The notes below the pieces were generated by a model. It was not told the origin of the DNA, searched no databases, and saw only the letters and a program-made list of their open reading frames with translations. Below are positions 9,348-18,814 of a stretch of 64,000 nucleotides of DNA, piece by piece; within the stretch, counting starts at the first letter, position 1; each line of letters starts with the position of its first letter. Made by a program: the position numbers and the translations under genes. The stretch is from positions 434,001-498,000 of the forward strand of contig JADJOF010000004.1 in the NCBI GenBank assembly GCA_016713885.1. Direction: 5' to 3'. The DNA comes from Bdellovibrionales bacterium (GTDB lineage Bacteria; Bdellovibrionota; Bdellovibrionia; Bdellovibrionales; JAMPXM01).

Positions 9348-9614
9348 GTGAAGGCAATGAAGAGAGCGTTCTATCCGGTCGCACCGGTCGAAAGAGAACT
9401 CAGAAATGTGCCCAAAGGGCATTTGAGCGAACGCGTAAATGAACTGATTCTCAAGGGCCTCTCGGCAGAGAAGCAGCAGGAAGTCGCTTTGGCTTACCAA
9501 CAGTACAACGCAGCTTTAGCGCATTCTGATCAAACCGAAGATCGCGATCCGATTACCGGCCTCATGGCCGCTCGCATATTTGAATCAGAGGACGAAGCTG
9601 AAGATTTCGTGTAA
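9348..9614 (+). CDS. Putative antitoxin of a MazF-type pair
   Basis: The protein is small (88 residues from the GTG at 9348, which has GAAGGAG six bases upstream; TTG at 9333 and ATG at 9357 are alternatives). The N-terminal half is basic and the C-terminus is very acidic (FESEDEAEDFV), as often seen in antitoxins whose tail wraps the toxin. No named antitoxin fold was recognised. It lies 24 bp ahead of a MazF/PemK-family gene in the same direction, the usual antitoxin-first order. Antitoxin identity is therefore inferred from context. Confidence 0.6.
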   Translation: MKAMKRAFYPVAPVERELRNVPKGHLSERVNELILKGLSAEKQQEVALAYQQYNAALAHSDQTEDRDPITGLMAARIFESEDEAEDFV

Positions 9615-9638
9615 GCACTGAATAGCGCGGGAGGACGA

Positions 9639-9977
9639 ATGCTTCGAGGCGAAATTTGGTGGGGCGTCTCGCCCAGCGATCCCGCAAAGAAACCACGCCC
9701 TCTGTTGATAGTGAGCAACAATCACCGCAATCAGGCCCCAAATATTCAGGATGTTATTGTCATCAAACTAACCTCTCTTGAACGGGCGAATGGCTCCAAA
9801 AAGCCAGTCAACCCTGTCGAAGATTATGTCGTTACTCTAAAAAAAGAGACGATCGTTCAATGCGCCGCTGTTTTCGCCGTTGAAAAAAAGATCCTCACGA
9901 GTAAAGCCAACCAGCTCTCCCGCGAGCAGATGAAAGAGATCGACGAGAGGATTAAAAACGCTCTCGATCTTCACTAG
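9639..9977 (+). CDS. MazF/PemK-family toxin (endoribonuclease)
   Basis: The 112-residue protein has the family start LRGEIWWGVSPSDPAKKPRP followed by LLIVSN, the MazF/PemK beta-barrel hallmark. Near the middle is the usual VIVIKLTS strand, and QCAAVFAVEKKILTS matches the conserved C-terminal region. MazF proteins cleave mRNA or tRNA at short motifs and are blocked by a co-transcribed antitoxin, here the gene just upstream. GGGAGGA four bases before the ATG supports the start. Cleavage specificity cannot be read from the sequence. Confidence 0.85.
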   Translation: MLRGEIWWGVSPSDPAKKPRPLLIVSNNHRNQAPNIQDVIVIKLTSLERANGSKKPVNPVEDYVVTLKKETIVQCAAVFAVEKKILTSKANQLSREQMKEIDERIKNALDLH

Positions 9978-10152
9978 GTGGTCCGACTGTTTGTCGCATT
10001 GCAACGGGGGCGCTCACGCTGCTCGTCCGGTCCACGCCCATGCGCACCGAGTCAGCCGCGCCGTAAGCCGTTGAAATGAGTGCCAGTCTGCTCGCTCTCC
10101 GCTATGAAATGAGGGTTCACAACGAGAGTCTTTTAGTACAGGGAGCCAGCTC

Positions 10153-10926
10153 ATGAAAGTCGCCATTCTTGCCGGTGGATTTGGAACGCGGTTGAGCGAA
10201 GAAACAGACATTCGCCCTAAACCCATGGTTGAGATCGGCGGTAAGCCCATCCTCTGGCACATCATGAAGCATTATTCCTCTTACGGCTTTAATGAGTTCG
10301 TCGTTTTGCTTGGCTACAAGGGCTACACGATCAAGGAGTACTTCGCGAACTACTACCTGCACCAAAGCGACATCACGATCGACACCAAGGCCGGAAAACT
10401 CACCGTTCACTCCAACGACAGCGAGGACTGGAAGATCACTCTCGTTGAGACGGGCCCTGAGACCATGACCGGCGGCCGCGTGAAGCGGGCAGAGAAATAC
10501 CTCACTGGCGAAACCTTCATGCTCACCTATGGCGACGGCGTGAGTGACGTCAATGTGAAGAAGCTTGTGGAGTTTCATCAAGCACAGAAGAAAATTCTGA
10601 CTCTCACGGCGATTCAGCCCGAAGGTCGTTTTGGCGTTCTTGATATCGGCGCGGGCCAGAAAGTGCAGCGCTTTCTTGAAAAGCCGCGCGGCGATGGCTC
10701 GTGGATCAACGGCGGGTTCTTTGTTTGCGAACCGGGAATTTTTGGCTACCTCCGCGATGGAGACAAAACGATTTTCGAACGCGCTCCGATGGAAACCCTC
10801 GCCGGCGAAGGTCAGCTCTCAGCCTATCAGCACGAAGGATTTTGGAAGTGCATGGACACGCTGCGCGATAAGCAGGAGTTGAACCAGATGTGGGCCTCGG
10901 GCAAAGCCCCGTGGATGATGCGATGA
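10153..10926 (+). CDS. rfbF: Glucose-1-phosphate cytidylyltransferase
   Basis: This 257-residue enzyme makes CDP-glucose from CTP and glucose-1-phosphate, the entry to CDP-6-deoxy and CDP-3,6-dideoxyhexoses. It has the nucleotidyltransferase signature AGGFGTRLSEETDIRPKPM at about residues 7-25. The typical RfbF motifs HIMKHYSSYGFNEFVVLLGYKG and LTYGDGVSDVN follow. Length equals that of characterised RfbF proteins. AGGGAG lies eight bases upstream of the ATG. It heads the plus-strand polysaccharide operon; the stop overlaps the rfbG start as ATGA. Confidence 0.95.
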   Translation: MKVAILAGGFGTRLSEETDIRPKPMVEIGGKPILWHIMKHYSSYGFNEFVVLLGYKGYTIKEYFANYYLHQSDITIDTKAGKLTVHSNDSEDWKITLVETGPETMTGGRVKRAEKYLTGETFMLTYGDGVSDVNVKKLVEFHQAQKKILTLTAIQPEGRFGVLDIGAGQKVQRFLEKPRGDGSWINGGFFVCEPGIFGYLRDGDKTIFERAPMETLAGEGQLSAYQHEGFWKCMDTLRDKQELNQMWASGKAPWMMR

Positions 10927-12002
10927 GCTCTTTTTCTTCGATGCGCGAAATCTACAAAGGGAAAAAGGTCTTCCTCACCGGGCACACCGGATTCAAAGGC
11001 TCTTGGCTCGCACTTTGGCTCGAGTCCATGGGTGCAGTGGTCACGGGCTACGCGCTCGCGCCTGAGGGAAAAGACTCGCACTTTGAACTGCTCACGCGCG
11101 CCGGCCAGCTTAAACTCAAATCGCACATTGCCGACATTCGCGATCTTGAAAGTGTGAAACGCGCGATCAATGAGGCACGGCCAGAGATCGTATTTCACCT
11201 TGCGGCTCAACCGATTGTTTTAAAGTCCTATCGCGATCCAATTGAAACATTTGAAACAAATGTCATGGGAACGCTGAAGGTTCTTGAAGCCGCGCGCGCC
11301 TGCGAGTCGGTTCGCGTTTTCGTCAACGTCACAAGCGACAAGTGCTACGAGAACCGCGAGTGGGATCTCGCCTACCGCGAAAATGATCCGATGGGTGGCT
11401 ATGATCCCTACTCGGCATCAAAAGGCTGTGCTGAAGTTTTGGCATCAAGCTACCAGCGAAGTTTCTTTTCTGATGGACGCATCTTGATGGCAAGCCTTCG
11501 CGCCGGAAACGTCATCGGCGGCGGCGACTGGGCAGAGAACCGCATCGTACCGGATGTGATTCGTGCGTTCATCGCCGGAACGCCTGCCGAGATTCGCAAC
11601 CCAGCGGCCGTTCGCCCATGGCAGCACGTTCTGGAACCCCTGCATGGTTACCTTCGCGTCGGCGCTCGCCTGCTCTCAGGCGACAAGAGCACAGCGATTC
11701 CGTTTAACTTTGGTCCTGATCCCGAAATGAGTGTTCCCGTCGGTGAACTGCTCACCGGTCTCACCTCGCATTGGCCGGAGCTTCGCTATAAAATGCAGGC
11801 GCCCGAGAAGGCGCCACATGAGGCGCACTTCTTGAGACTTGATTCAACGCGAGCGCGGACGCAGCTCGGGTGGAAGCCACAGCTGACTCTGACTCAAACA
11901 ATTGAGTGGACGGCCGATTGGTATCGCGAATTTGCGGTTCATAAACGCGTGATCTCGGTTGAACAGCTTGGCCGCTTCGTGGAGAGAATCGACAAACAAT
12001 GA
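10923..12002 (+). CDS. rfbG: CDP-glucose 4,6-dehydratase
   Basis: This extended short-chain dehydrogenase converts CDP-glucose to CDP-4-keto-6-deoxyglucose. The ATG at 10923 overlaps the rfbF stop (ATGA) and gives 359 residues, typical for RfbG; an in-frame start at 10890 is less likely. The N-terminal Rossmann motif is LTGHTGFKGSW. The catalytic YxxxK appears as YSASK, preceded by NVTSDKCYENREW, a signature of CDP-glucose and related dehydratases. Its product is the substrate of RfbH, encoded about 11 kb away on the other strand. Confidence 0.95.
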   Translation: MSSFSSMREIYKGKKVFLTGHTGFKGSWLALWLESMGAVVTGYALAPEGKDSHFELLTRAGQLKLKSHIADIRDLESVKRAINEARPEIVFHLAAQPIVLKSYRDPIETFETNVMGTLKVLEAARACESVRVFVNVTSDKCYENREWDLAYRENDPMGGYDPYSASKGCAEVLASSYQRSFFSDGRILMASLRAGNVIGGGDWAENRIVPDVIRAFIAGTPAEIRNPAAVRPWQHVLEPLHGYLRVGARLLSGDKSTAIPFNFGPDPEMSVPVGELLTGLTSHWPELRYKMQAPEKAPHEAHFLRLDSTRARTQLGWKPQLTLTQTIEWTADWYREFAVHKRVISVEQLGRFVERIDKQ

Positions 12003-12995
12003 AGATCCTGCTCCTCGATCTTAAATACGACTATGGCGACGCCAAACGCGGTGTGAACACAATCGGTGAATTCCTGGCTTTCACAAGCCCTGCTCGCGCT
12101 TGATCACAAGGTTGAAACTTTTTACTATGACGACGACCTTGGCGGCTCACCCGAGCTGCAAGCGCGACTTCTTCACCGTGCAGAGGAAGTACGACCCGAC
12201 CTGGTTGTCTTCTGTCTGTTTCGCGATCAGTTTAAACGCGAAACACTTTTAAAACTTCGCGAGATCGCACCGACACTGAACTGGTTTGGTGACGACACCT
12301 GGCGCTTTGAGAGCTTCTCATCAAAGTACGCCGACGTGTTCACGCACATTGTGACAACCGATAAATTTAGCGTTTCGGCTTACCGCGCTCGCGGAGCAAA
12401 GAGCGTCGTCACCAGTCAATGGGCTGCGATCGACCGACATTCAAAGCCGCGGTTTGCGGGAGAGTATCCGTACGACGTTTCATTTGTGGGCCAATTTCAT
12501 CCCTATCGAGCATGGGTGACGGGTGAGCTTGCAAAACGCGGCTTGAAAGTCGCTTGCTTCGGACATGGATGGCCAGGCGGATCGCTTTCGTCTGAGAAGA
12601 TGAATTCGCTCTTTCGACATTCAAAGATCAATTTGAATATCGGAAACAGCACAAGTCTTGACCTCAGTTACCTCACCTCGCACTGGAAGGCGATTCCGCT
12701 GGCGCTCAAAAGCCGCAAGACGCGAAGCCAGATCAAGGCTCGCAATTTCGAGATTCCTTTTTTCGGCGGCTTTCAATTGACCGACTATGTTCCCGGCATT
12801 GAAGACTACTTCGATATCGGCCGCGAGCTTGTCTGCTACCGCGATATCGACGACGCCGAACTTCAAATTCGATACTATCTTGAAAACGAAAGCGAGCGCG
12901 AAGCCATTCGCACCGCTGGAGAAAAGCGCGCTTCGAACGAAGGCTACACCGAGCGCTGGCGCAAAATCCTGAATCAGGTCGGGAGTTCAAATTGA
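11999..12995 (+). CDS. CgeB-like glycosyltransferase, single-base frameshift near 12073
   Basis: An ATG at 11999, overlapping the rfbG stop (ATGA), begins MKILLLDLKYDYGDAKRG, the usual start of this family, but this frame ends soon after. The rest (SQALLALDHKVETFYYDDDL onward) is in another frame from about 12075. Dropping one C of the CC at 12073-12074 joins them into 331 residues. The C-terminal half matches the Glyco_trans_1_2 domain (NLNIGNST, then RNFEIPFFGGFQL and PGIEDYFDIGRELVCY). These proteins are GT-B glycosyltransferases found in polysaccharide loci; donor and acceptor are unknown. The shift may be a sequence error or a true lesion. Confidence 0.7.
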
Positions 12996-14062
12996 AGAAA
13001 GCCTGCCTTGTCGTCGACGCCACCTACGCCAACGACCGGATTTTTGATCTCGAGAATAAACACCTCAATCGAGACAACTGCCTTTACATGTTCTCGGCTC
13101 TGCGTTCATCACTTCGCAAGCAAGGTTTTGAACTTCGAACTCAAGACCTCAATCGGCCAGCCGACTGCGATCTGATTATCTTCAACGAAGTGCCCAGCGA
13201 ACGCAGCCGATGGTCTGATCGCATGCTCGCGCACTCCGTGCTGATGATTTTTGAGAGCGAACTGATTCGCCCCGACAACTGGGACACGAGCTTTCACCGT
13301 CGATGCGCGCTGGTGGTAACGTGGTCGGATCCATTGATTCGAACCAATGAGTCCCTTTACGTCAAAGGTGGCTTTGCGCATAAGTTTCCTGAACACTTGG
13401 CAGATCGCGCATTTTCGGATCGAAAACTTTGTACGCTGATCTCTGGCAATAAAGCGGTCTCCCATCCGCTTGAGCTGTACTCGTCGAGACGTCGTGCGAT
13501 TCGGTGGTTCAAGGCCCATGCAGCAAGCGAATTTGATTACTTCGGCGTCGGCTGGGAGCGACCGTATCTTCAGGGCGGCATTCCGACACGCGCACTCAGA
13601 AAACTTGGACTTCTTCAGTACCTTCCCAAACGTCCATCGCCCTGCTACCGCGGACTGGTCGACTCAAAGCTCGAAACTCTAGCGCAGTATAAGTTTTCAA
13701 TTTGTTTTGAAAACGGGCACGACATCGATGGCTATATCACCGAGAAGATCTTCGATAGCTTTTTTGCGGGCTGCATTCCCATCTATTGGGGAGCAGGCAA
13801 TATTGAAGGCTGGATTCCGGCCTCGTGCTTTATCGACTTTAGACAGTTCTTGAGCCCCGGTGAGCAGGCCGACAGTGTCGCGTTCGAGAAGCTCTATCGC
13901 TTCCTCAAAGGATTCTCGGCATCTGACTATCAAGCCATGTGCGAATCGATTGAGGCCTACCTCAAAAGCCATCAGGCCGCGATCTTCGATGCCGATCGCT
14001 TGGCTGAGACGATCACCGAGGCGATCGATCAAGCGCTACAAGCGCGGGAACATTCGCGATGA
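12992..14062 (+). CDS. GT10-family (alpha-1,3-fucosyltransferase-like) glycosyltransferase
   Basis: The start is a TTG at 12992 that overlaps the previous stop and has GGGAG six bases upstream. The 356-residue protein carries the GT10 C-terminal signature FSICFENGHDIDGYITEKIF followed by AGCIPIYWGAGNI and CFIDFRQF (about residues 230-290). GT10 enzymes move L-fucose from GDP-fucose onto GlcNAc or glucose in Lewis-type structures. The minus-strand gmd/fcl/colD genes in the same locus would make GDP-fucose or GDP-colitose, either of which could be the donor. The N-terminal acceptor domain is divergent, so the acceptor is not predictable. Confidence 0.8.
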   Translation: MKKACLVVDATYANDRIFDLENKHLNRDNCLYMFSALRSSLRKQGFELRTQDLNRPADCDLIIFNEVPSERSRWSDRMLAHSVLMIFESELIRPDNWDTSFHRRCALVVTWSDPLIRTNESLYVKGGFAHKFPEHLADRAFSDRKLCTLISGNKAVSHPLELYSSRRRAIRWFKAHAASEFDYFGVGWERPYLQGGIPTRALRKLGLLQYLPKRPSPCYRGLVDSKLETLAQYKFSICFENGHDIDGYITEKIFDSFFAGCIPIYWGAGNIEGWIPASCFIDFRQFLSPGEQADSVAFEKLYRFLKGFSASDYQAMCESIEAYLKSHQAAIFDADRLAETITEAIDQALQAREHSR

Positions 14063-15468
14063 AAAGCCGCGACCTCATCCTCGTGGCACTTGGCCGCCTT
14101 GTGCAGATGGGGCTCGTCTTTCTTGCTGTTCGAGCTGTCACTCACTACCTTCCGACTCGCGAAGTCGGAGTTTTCTTTTTGCTGCAATCGCTTGTCGGAT
14201 TTTTTGGTCTCGTGGTCGTGAATCCCGTCGGCTCTTATTTTAATCGCGAACTCCACGGCTGGATGGAACGCGGCCTTGGCCGAAAAGCAGTTCGTCACTT
14301 TCTTCGCTTTGCAGCGATCAGCGCCGTCGTCGCCGTTGCAGCACTCGCGGTCGTATTGGAGTTACCGCTCACCAACTGGAACGCGGCAATCGGCGGAACG
14401 GCACTCCTTCTCGCCACAGGCGTTATGGTCCTGGGTGCTACGATCAATAACACCTTTATTCCAGCGCTCAATTTGCTCGAACGGCGCGGCCTTTTTGTCG
14501 GCCTTACTGTCGCATCACAAGCAATCGCACTTTTAATGGCGATCGCTCTTATCAAGTGGACCACGCCCATTGCGAGTCAGTGGATCGTCGCCACAGGCAG
14601 CGTGTTTTCGCTCTTCGGTCTTTTCGCCTATGTACTTTTAATGCGCATAGCTCCAGCGTCACCGGCGGCCATCGACGAGGCTCATCCCTATCGTCACGCA
14701 AGAGCGTTCGCGCTACCACTGGTGGTTGCAAATTTGGGAGTTTGGGGCCTGACACAGGGCTATCGCCCGCTCGTTGAGAACCAACATGGCCTCGACGCAC
14801 TGGCCGTAATTGGCCTGGGGCTAGGACTTGCGGCCTCGCTTGCCGGAGCGCTGGAAACGCTGGTGCATCAGTTGTTTTTGCCAAGGTTTTATAAACAGAG
14901 CCACAACCATCACCACAGCGAACGCATCAACAACTGGAGTGGGCTCTGGGCCGTGGTTGTTCCAGTCTATGTTGGCGCTGTTTTATTTATGCTGCTGTTT
15001 TCAAAATCGATCGTGGTGACTCTCTCCGGTGATAAATTCACTGAAGCTGCGCGTTTCTTGTCCTTTGGAGCTTGCGCCGAACTGATGCGAATGCTCGGCA
15101 ATCTCTTTGCGCTCTATAGCCAATCTGAACGACGCACGCATATGACGATCGCTCCCTACTTAGGCGGCGCCGCTATAGGACTGATCGGGGCCGCACTGAT
15201 GCAACCTGATCAGCTTGGCTTCGCCATTGTTGCCGGTCAGCTTGTGACACTCGTTGGTCTGTCCCGCGCAACACTTAAAGATATCGGCGCTCAGAACCTT
15301 AGATTGCCGCTGAGAGCACTTTTGATCTTTGCACTGACTCCTGCGGCCGCAGCACTGATGCTTCAAGCACTTTCTCTTCCTGCAATCGCATCGGTTGGTC
15401 TGGGCGCAGCCGCGATGGCGGCGGCCACGATCGTACACTGGCGCGGACTCCGCGGAGAAGCTCAATGA
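14059..15468 (+). CDS. Wzx-type polysaccharide flippase
   Basis: This 469-residue membrane protein has about 12-14 hydrophobic segments and no large soluble domain, and resembles oligosaccharide flippases of the MOP superfamily. The opening KSRDLILVALGRLVQMGLVF and the GVFFLLQSLVGFFGLVV stretch fit the family. Wzx proteins flip undecaprenyl-diphosphate-linked repeat units to the periplasm. ATGA overlaps join it to the GT10 gene before it and the GT2 gene after it. The family is weakly conserved, so the function rests on topology and setting. Confidence 0.8.
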   Translation: MKSRDLILVALGRLVQMGLVFLAVRAVTHYLPTREVGVFFLLQSLVGFFGLVVVNPVGSYFNRELHGWMERGLGRKAVRHFLRFAAISAVVAVAALAVVLELPLTNWNAAIGGTALLLATGVMVLGATINNTFIPALNLLERRGLFVGLTVASQAIALLMAIALIKWTTPIASQWIVATGSVFSLFGLFAYVLLMRIAPASPAAIDEAHPYRHARAFALPLVVANLGVWGLTQGYRPLVENQHGLDALAVIGLGLGLAASLAGALETLVHQLFLPRFYKQSHNHHHSERINNWSGLWAVVVPVYVGAVLFMLLFSKSIVVTLSGDKFTEAARFLSFGACAELMRMLGNLFALYSQSERRTHMTIAPYLGGAAIGLIGAALMQPDQLGFAIVAGQLVTLVGLSRATLKDIGAQNLRLPLRALLIFALTPAAAALMLQALSLPAIASVGLGAAAMAAATIVHWRGLRGEAQ

Positions 15469-16446
15469 GCCAAGCAAAGGTCTGCATCTGTATTCCAACC
15501 TACAATGCGGCAGACACGCTCACGGAAACACTTCATTCGGTGCTTGCGCAAACGCATCGGAATCTCGTCGTCAAGATCTTCGATAACGCCTCAACCGACT
15601 CAACGCTGCAGCTTGCAAAATCATTTCAAGAGAAAGACCCGCGAATCCAAATTCATACCAGTGATACGAATCTTGGCGGCGAGGGGAACTTCACGCGCTG
15701 CCTCGAGGCCGCAGACGGTGACTACACGGCCATCTATCATTCGGATGACCTCTACCATCCCTTGATCGTCGAAGAGTCGGTGGCGTTCCTTGAAAAACAT
15801 CGAGAGTGCGGAGCCGTTGCCGTACACGCGCTTTTGATTGACGAAAATGCCCGCGCCATTGGTGAGCGATTTTTGCCAAACGAGATCCGAAGCCAGCGCG
15901 AGGCCGCACTCGATGAGGCGGCCTTTCTTGAACTGGTATCGCTCTATGGAAATTTCGTTACCTGCCCCTCGGTCATGGCTCGATCCCAGCTGTATCGCGA
16001 TAAGATCGCACAGTGGAACGGACGCGAGTTTAAGACATCAGCGGATCTCGACGTCTGGTGGAGAGTCATACAGGTTTCTCGCCTCGGCTTTTTAGCAAAA
16101 CCGCTTATGAGCTACCGTGTCTCACAGGCAAGCTTCACCGTTCGCGAAACGAAACGCCGATTGACTCGACACGATCTTTCTCGTCATCGACAGAATGCGC
16201 GGAACTCGCCCAGCAATGCAAACTGAGTTGGAATTGGCTCGGATTGAGTTTCTCGAGTTCAAAGACATCTCGCTTCGTCGCTGGAACATTGTGCGAACGA
16301 AGGCAGCTGATCCGCTTCCGCGCTTTCAAGGCTCGTGGTCAACTCTTTTAAAGACGGGCATCACGACTCAGTTTCATTTCAAGTTTTTGATCGCAGGCTT
16401 CGGCCTCTATATTCTGACCCGCATCCTTCGCGGAGGCAAACCATGA
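15465..16446 (+). CDS. GT2 glycosyltransferase, single-base frameshift near 16178
   Basis: The N-terminal 235 residues are a GT-A family 2 enzyme: VCICIPTYNAADTLTETL, then KIFDNASTDST and YHSDDLYHP with its acidic metal-binding residues. The frame then ends in an unlikely tail. In another frame LVIDRMRGTRPAMQTELEL and a membrane segment (FKFLIAGFGLYILTRIL) continue to a stop at 16446 that overlaps the next start as ATGA. Removing one T of TTT at 16177-16179 gives 326 residues with a C-terminal membrane anchor, as in related enzymes. The sugar is unknown. The shift is probably an error but could be real. Confidence 0.75.
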
Positions 16447-17579
16447 CGATCGTCTATGCTCTTCGCAATCTCGAAGGCGGCATTCGACGCCACGTGATCG
16501 CACTTATCGAGGGCGCTGTTCGCGCTGGACACACCGTTTACCTGATCACCGACTTTACGCAAGCGGATCAGAACGCTCGGCTCTGGGCTCAGCCGGGCGA
16601 GCGCTTTCATTTGATCGATATCAAAATTAAATCCGCACCTGGACCCTGGGATATCCGAACGCTGCTCCTTGCCCGTCAAGCTCTGCGCAAGCTTGGTGCG
16701 AAACCCGATGTCATCCATGGCCACGGCGCCAAGGGTGGAATCATTGCGCGTGTACTTGCACTCTGTTTGCGATGTCGATCCGCATACACGCCTCATGGCG
16801 GAAGCATCCACGCCATGCATGGAGCCTTTCTCAACTTTTTCTACGTTGCCGTCGAACGCCTCCTCGTCCCCATAACGGACCGTCTGATTTTTGAAAGCCC
16901 ATACTCGATGGACGAGTTTGCAAGGCGTGTTACAGATGCCAGTAACAAAGCTGTACTCAACGTGAACGGCATTCCTGAGGTAACTCCTGATCTCAGCCCT
17001 TGGCCGCGAAGCCTTGGCTCGTCAGCTGATCCGCTTCGCCTTGCAGCCTTTGGACTCCTTCGTCCAATCAAAGGCTTTGACACTTTGATCGATGCTCTCA
17101 GTGAACTTCGAAAATCAGGAGTGCTGTTTAGTGCCGCGATCTTCGGCGAAGGAAGCGAACGCGCGAGTCTTGAAGCGAAGGTTCGTGATCTGGAACTGAG
17201 TCACTGCGTGCGACTGCCGGGAGAGACGGCCGACACTCTCTACGAAATGCGACTGGCTCATATTGTTGTTCAACCTTCGCAGTTTGAGTCTTTTGGTCTG
17301 GTCACACTCGAGGCGCAGGCACTCGGACGCGCCGTCATCGCAAGCGGCGTTGGCGGCCTCAAACATCTTGTCGCCGATGGTGCGACAGGCCTCCTTGTCG
17401 AGCCAAATTCACCGACACAAATCAAAGAAGCTATTCGGCGAATCCTCAACAATCCCGATGCGACACTGGAAATGCGAAAGTCGGCAGCCGATCAGGCTCG
17501 AGAATACTATTCAGAGACGGCCATGGTGAACGGCGCGCTCTCGATTTATGAATCGCTCTGCCCGAAGGAGCCAAGATGA
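16443..17579 (+). CDS. GT4-family glycosyltransferase
   Basis: The ATG at 16443 overlaps the corrected stop of the preceding GT2 gene (ATGA) and gives MTIVYALRNLEGGIRRHVIA, the normal start of a GT-B enzyme; an in-frame start at 16335 is only a shadow. The protein has 378 residues. The C-terminal donor domain has the GT4 pattern, with AAFGLLRPIKGFDTLIDAL and the EX7E-like region QPSQFESFGLVTLEAQALG. It probably adds a sugar to the lipid-linked repeat at the cytoplasmic membrane face. Donor and linkage cannot be told. Confidence 0.85.
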   Translation: MTIVYALRNLEGGIRRHVIALIEGAVRAGHTVYLITDFTQADQNARLWAQPGERFHLIDIKIKSAPGPWDIRTLLLARQALRKLGAKPDVIHGHGAKGGIIARVLALCLRCRSAYTPHGGSIHAMHGAFLNFFYVAVERLLVPITDRLIFESPYSMDEFARRVTDASNKAVLNVNGIPEVTPDLSPWPRSLGSSADPLRLAAFGLLRPIKGFDTLIDALSELRKSGVLFSAAIFGEGSERASLEAKVRDLELSHCVRLPGETADTLYEMRLAHIVVQPSQFESFGLVTLEAQALGRAVIASGVGGLKHLVADGATGLLVEPNSPTQIKEAIRRILNNPDATLEMRKSAADQAREYYSETAMVNGALSIYESLCPKEPR

Positions 17580-18814
17580 GTTTTGTGAACCGTGCTCTAC
17601 CCTATACACTTGCTCTCTACGCCGTTGCGGTCTTGACCACAATGGCCGGGATGGAGATTTTTGGCTGGCTCTCTTTTGCACTCACGCTTGTGATTTTGAT
17701 CGGCGATCGCAGTTGGATCAAAAGGCCTATTCTGGAAAAATCAGACTGGGCATTTATTGGCCTCATGGTCATCATCATATTAAGCGCGCTGATCGCCGCA
17801 CCGGCGACGAGCGACAAGGTCTTCATCATCGGCAATGCTCGTTTTGTTCTGCTGTTTATCGGATTGCGACTTGCGCTTGAGTTTGTCGGCCTTAAGCGCG
17901 TGGAGCCTTTTTTTCGATTTCTCGTGGTTTTGATAGGATTGATTTCTGCCTACACGATCTTCCAGCACTTCACCGGTATCGACTTCATTCGCGGTCACCG
18001 CGAACCCGTAAGCAAGGTCTTCTTTGGGGACAGTTTTGCTTATCGCGGCCGCGGCATGTGGGGACACCCAGTGACTTTCGGGCACTCAATGGCGTTGTCG
18101 TTCTGCATGGTTGCTGCCTATGCCGTCGCTCTTCCTATGAAAAGTCGCTGGAAGTGGATTGCAACCGCGGTCGCTATCTTGTCGGCCCTGAGTCTTCTCT
18201 GGTCTTACACTCGCGGCGCTTGGATCGGTGTGGCGGCGGCCGTTGCAGTCATGACGATGTATCTTGGGAGGCGCATCGCTATACTCGCTGCGAGCTCCGG
18301 GACAGCGGCGCTGATCCTGGCCGTTTCGCTCTCTTCCAATTTTCGCGCACGCCTTTTAAGTGTCGTGAGTCTCACCGACACCAGCAACACCCAGCGACTC
18401 GACGTGTGGAAAGCCAACATCGCGATGTTTCTGGATCATCCCATTCTTGGCGTCGGTTACGGCGTTAATGAAGAGATCATCGGTGACTACTACGCCAAGC
18501 TCGGAATCGAGCAAGAATTCGGCGGACATGCGCACAATAACTATCTGCAGTTCTTAGCAGGTACCGGTCTGCTTGGTTTTTTCGCCTTTCTCTCTGCAAC
18601 GGCATTGCTGCTCTGGATGAGCCATCGGCTCTTGCGAGAAATTCCGCGCTCCGAGTTTTGGCCTCGAGCCCTTGTACTCGGTGCGCTTGGTGCACAAATA
18701 GCGCTTCACTTCGGCGGTTTAACCGAGTGCAACTTCAAAGACGCCGAGGTGAATCACCAGTACATGTTGATACTCGCCATGCTCACCGTCGCGTGGCGAT
18801 CGAAGCGCCAATGA
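17576..18814 (+). CDS. O-antigen ligase / Wzy-type polymerase family membrane protein
   Basis: This 412-residue protein has about ten membrane segments and a Wzy_C domain. The long periplasmic loop near residues 250-320 includes DTSNTQRLDVWKANIAMF, and it is followed by HAHNNYLQFLAGTGLLG, a signature of WaaL-type ligases and some Wzy polymerases. WaaL joins the finished O-antigen to lipid A-core in the periplasm; Wzy links repeat units. Both share this domain, so the choice is open, and no second candidate was seen in the window. ATGA overlaps join it to its neighbours. Confidence 0.8.
   Translation: MSFVNRALPYTLALYAVAVLTTMAGMEIFGWLSFALTLVILIGDRSWIKRPILEKSDWAFIGLMVIIILSALIAAPATSDKVFIIGNARFVLLFIGLRLALEFVGLKRVEPFFRFLVVLIGLISAYTIFQHFTGIDFIRGHREPVSKVFFGDSFAYRGRGMWGHPVTFGHSMALSFCMVAAYAVALPMKSRWKWIATAVAILSALSLLWSYTRGAWIGVAAAVAVMTMYLGRRIAILAASSGTAALILAVSLSSNFRARLLSVVSLTDTSNTQRLDVWKANIAMFLDHPILGVGYGVNEEIIGDYYAKLGIEQEFGGHAHNNYLQFLAGTGLLGFFAFLSATALLLWMSHRLLREIPRSEFWPRALVLGALGAQIALHFGGLTECNFKDAEVNHQYMLILAMLTVAWRSKRQ

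Noticed and set aside
12073..16180. Phase-variable glycosyltransferases controlled by repeat slippage
   Set aside because: The runs at the shift sites are only 2-3 bases long, far shorter than known contingency tracts, and indels also hit housekeeping glmS.
16335..16442. N-terminal extension of the GT4 enzyme
   Set aside because: It overlaps the membrane-anchor coding end of the preceding GT2 gene, and the ATG at 16443 begins the normal GT-B strand with an ATGA overlap.
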